Source: Peronospora farinosa (lineage: Eukaryota > Oomycota > Peronosporomycetes > Peronosporales > Peronosporaceae). From it: DNA of 64,000 nucleotides. Made by a program: the position numbers and the translations under genes. The notes under the pieces are model-generated. The model was not told where the DNA came from and did not search any database. It saw nothing but the letters and a program-made list of their open reading frames with translations. The DNA lies in assembly GCA_947646735.1 (NCBI GenBank), contig CANTFK010000987.1:186001-250000 (forward strand), given 5' to 3'. Shown piece by piece: positions 61,431 to 64,000 of this stretch (position 1 is its first letter; each line of letters opens with the position of its first letter).

Positions 61431-62070
61431 GCATCGAGGAACCTCGACATAGAAGTGATGGACTAAGAGCGAAGAAGTTGTACATGTATGTTGAGATAGC
61501 TGTGAGGAACAAAAAGGATGACTGAATGCACTCCAATTATTTAGCAGTTCATGTCCTGAAAACCCATTAGCAACCATTCGAAGAGCTTTAGAAAGAAGGG
61601 AGTTCAAAAGGAGCATTTCGTAAAGCACGACTGCGAAAGAAAAGAAATCAAGCCACGGTCGATCACATTAGCTAGTATGCTTCAACATGGCAGCTCGGCC
61701 ATTATATCATGCGACGTCAGCTACGGCGACGATTTAGTCACCTATGGAATCTCTACTTGACCTGAAAAAGGCTCAAGAAATATCTAAAGACCTGCCCACT
61801 TCGCAGCGAAGAGTTATTAAGAAAGCTGTCGAGAATTTGTCATGGTCATCAAACATCGAAGCATGGACGAAGATGCCACTGAATGCAAAGCCGACAGTTT
61901 CTTGGGCTGGGGCGACCATGTCGTCAAATTCGAGTCAGATCAAAGAGTAACGAAGCTGTGCGTAACTCAAAGAAAAACTCTTTCATTCCAAAATCAGATC
62001 ATGAAGTGTACAGCATCAATTGTCTTCTTCAATCGCATGCTTGTAACAAAGCAGTACTTGTCTAGTGTAC
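61431..62070. other. Convergent intergenic region with short ORFs
   Basis: Between the ends of the ZIP and AFG1 genes. A 68-codon ATG frame at 61744-61950 (MESLLDLKKAQEISKDL) overlaps a second frame (to 62138) that could continue it after a frameshift, but no family is recognised. Confidence 0.4.
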
Positions 62071-63613
62071 TTACTTTCCCGCACTGGCAGCTTCTTCAAA
62101 ATTCTCATCCTCTTCTGCGCTGTCCTCATGCTCGTTAACACTTCCGACGGTGTCAGGAGCTAGGAATAAGTCCTCACGAGGTTCAACGCGCAGCTCGTTC
62201 TGCCGATCGCTATGTGCCAGCAAATACGTTTCACTTCCCATCTGCAGCACGCAATAGTATCAGCATCATGTCAAATTTAAGCAGGCAAACTAACAAAGAT
62301 AGTGTACCTCGAGCAAGCGAGAAACCGTGCGATCAAACGCAAAAACCTCGTCAACGTGCGCCTTCATGCCAGCGTCAACTTGGTAGAGATGTTCGGGGCT
62401 TTCCGGTGCAAGGCAATGTAACTAGCCACAATAACACCAAAAATGTCAGCATGATACATCGACAGCAATTAAGCAAACAGCAACGTACCCGCACACCTCG
62501 GTCGTACATACAGTCGACGAATGTGATAAATCGCCGCACCTGATTGAGTCGCTCAGCATGAAGCAACGGAATGTCGCTCACAAACACAACCGAGAAGAAA
62601 TCAGCAATCGCCAAGTAATCTGCTGCTCCTAGCGGTTGATCGCACAGATCACTGAACGAAAAACGACACACGCCAGCTTTCACTGCAGCCTCTGGAATGT
62701 GTACTTTACGTCCTTGCATCATAACATAATGCGTCACCGTCTCTTCCCCACCGCAGTAGGCCATAAATTCATCGTCAAATGCCGCACGCGTGTCCTCCGT
62801 GATCGTACACTCGTATACATTAGCAGCTTGCGTAGCACTCTTCAGCACTCGATAGTCCGTAGTTGATTCTTCCAGTGACACGACATTACACCGTTGTGTA
62901 AGCATGTCAATAAACGGTACAAACAACTCTCGCTGTAATCCGTTCTTGTACAAATCACGAGGTGGTCGATTCGACGTTGCAACCATCACAAATCCTCTGT
63001 TTAGTAATGCTGAAAAAAGTCTCCTTAAAATCAATGCATCAGCCACGTCTGTCACTTGAAATTCATCAAAACAAAGTAACCAACTTTTCTTTAACAATTG
63101 ATCAGCAATATGTGGAATTGGATCTCCATGAAGACCTTCACGTCGTAATGTGTGCATTTTTTTGTGAATATCCAACATAAATTCATGAAAATGGACACGA
63201 AGTTTCTTTTCCACTGGCACCAGATCAAAAAACATGTCCATCACGTACGTTTTCCCACAACCGACACCACCATATAGATAAAGTCCTTTCGGTGCAATCA
63301 CTCGTTCAGTCTTACAATTCTCGTTCCCAATTAATTTCTGCCACCATGATCCTTTCTTCTCATTGGTCAATTTGGTCCTTGGACCTCCATATTGTAATAC
63401 TTGGTCGTATAAAGCGTCCAAATGATGTATCGCACATACTTGAATCGGGTCGTACGTCACGTCGCCATTATCCGCGTGCTGTTTGTAAATGGCGTGTAGT
63501 ATGTGTTGACTAGACGGAATCGACGTCGCTAGTGTCGAGTTCTGACACGTTGTTTGCCATAGAATTGATGAACGCAATGAAGTCACTCGTCGAGCAATGA
63601 AGTAGCGCTTCAT
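62071..63613 (-). CDS. AFG1: AFG1/LACE1-type mitochondrial AAA ATPase, 3 exons
   Basis: Minus strand. Exon 1 63613-62489, intron 62488-62422 (67 nt), exon 2 62421-62308, intron 62307-62242 (66 nt, ending GCTGCAG), exon 3 62241-62071. All junctions are phase 0; 469 residues. The N-terminus [20 protein letters not shown] is Arg-rich and lacks acids, a likely mitochondrial presequence. Walker A GGVGCGKT (115-122), Walker B LLCFDEF (179-185), sensor region [18 protein letters not shown], then [28 protein letters not shown] and a Glu-rich tail. Known: Afg1 helps degrade or assemble respiratory-complex subunits. ATG 63613 is the first in frame. Confidence 0.9.
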
Positions 63614-63910
63614 ATTAGTGTCAAGTGTCGACAAGAAGGTGAGAAGCTGGTTGTACACTACCGAGGAATTTTGTCTGAATATATTGTACTAATTAATACC
63701 CAGTACGTATAAATGTCCTGCTGCTGGTTTTAGTATATAGATAGACTGTATGAGTTAATACTCGCTAGCATCTGATAAAAATACATGGGGAATTATAAGA
63801 GACGAGACGGAGACGAAATCGGATTGGCTGATGACTTAAGTTAACGCCCCGACATTATTTGGACACATTATTGCGCCTTGCGTGTTTATCTTTATTTTGG
63901 GTTTTTGACA
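63614..63910. promoter_or_regulatory. Divergent upstream region of AFG1
   Basis: About 300 bp between the AFG1 ATG and the next plus-strand ATG. It contains GATTGGCTGATG (inverted CCAAT, about 63821). No confident initiator assigned. Confidence 0.3.
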
Positions 63911-64000
63911 ATGGCAAGTAGCAGAGGGATGTCGATCATCAAGTTCGGGTCGAGCGTTCCCGAGCCTGCTTGCGTGTAGCGAGTTTGCCTAGAGTAAAGA
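63911..64000 (+). CDS. Possible first exon of a gene running off the window
   Basis: ATG 63911 opens MASSRGMSIIKFGSSVPEP and would stop at TAG 63977-63979 if unspliced. GCGTGTAGCG at the end could be a splice donor. Too short to identify. Confidence 0.25.

Overview
The window looks like a gene-sparse, repeat-rich stretch of an oomycete nuclear genome, most likely Peronosporales (Phytophthora or a downy mildew). The evidence is a Crinkler (CRN) effector N-terminus with its LFLAK motif, Ty3/Gypsy elements of the dual-RNase-H, chromodomain type known from oomycetes, and compact genes with few introns of about 45-80 nt. The species cannot be named from the sequence alone.

Layout. Positions 1-5426 hold old transposon debris: the 3' end of a Gypsy element (family F: antisense reading frame, polypurine tract, LTR start at 943) and a decayed Copia gag-protease (D, minus strand). 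Positions 5431-47568 are one nested 'Russian doll' of LTR retrotransposons, resolved here by target-site duplications (TSDs). A2 (Gypsy family A, plus strand, TSD CCTG) is the outermost element. Copia element C (minus strand) lies inside A2, and a deletion near 14600 has joined C to A2. Inside C are B1 (Gypsy family B, plus, 16321-31747, TSD ATGAC) and A1 (Gypsy family A, minus, 32332-45111, TSD CGAC). Inside B1 is B2 (family B, minus, 18584-26233, TSD AGTCC). A1 is nearly intact. B2 is moderately damaged, and A2, B1 and C are decayed.

Positions 47573-64000 are host sequence: a transposase-like scrap, a CRN N-terminal pseudogene, HYPK (NAC/UBA-like), a frameshifted Mrr/RRG7-type nuclease-like gene, an unidentified coiled-coil gene, CCDC22 (CCC/Commander complex), ribosomal protein L12 (uL11), a tandem pair of genes with a lumazine-synthase-like domain (one also carries EF-hands), a ZIP-family metal transporter, an AFG1-type mitochondrial AAA ATPase, and the possible first exon of a further gene.

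The most interesting signals are in the retroelements. (1) The gag/protease boundaries of families A and B carry different but canonical -1 ribosomal frameshift signals, each a slippery heptamer plus a hairpin that includes the gag UAG. (2) Gypsy families A, B and F each have an antisense ORF upstream of the 3' LTR; in A it is an 879-codon coiled-coil and repeat protein. (3) A1 is bounded on both sides by the same (3') LTR end, through a palindrome of about 500 bp, yet has a TSD. (4) The family B LTRs share a series of hairpins whose stems co-vary between two diverged LTR subtypes. All homology statements are by eye; no database search was run.
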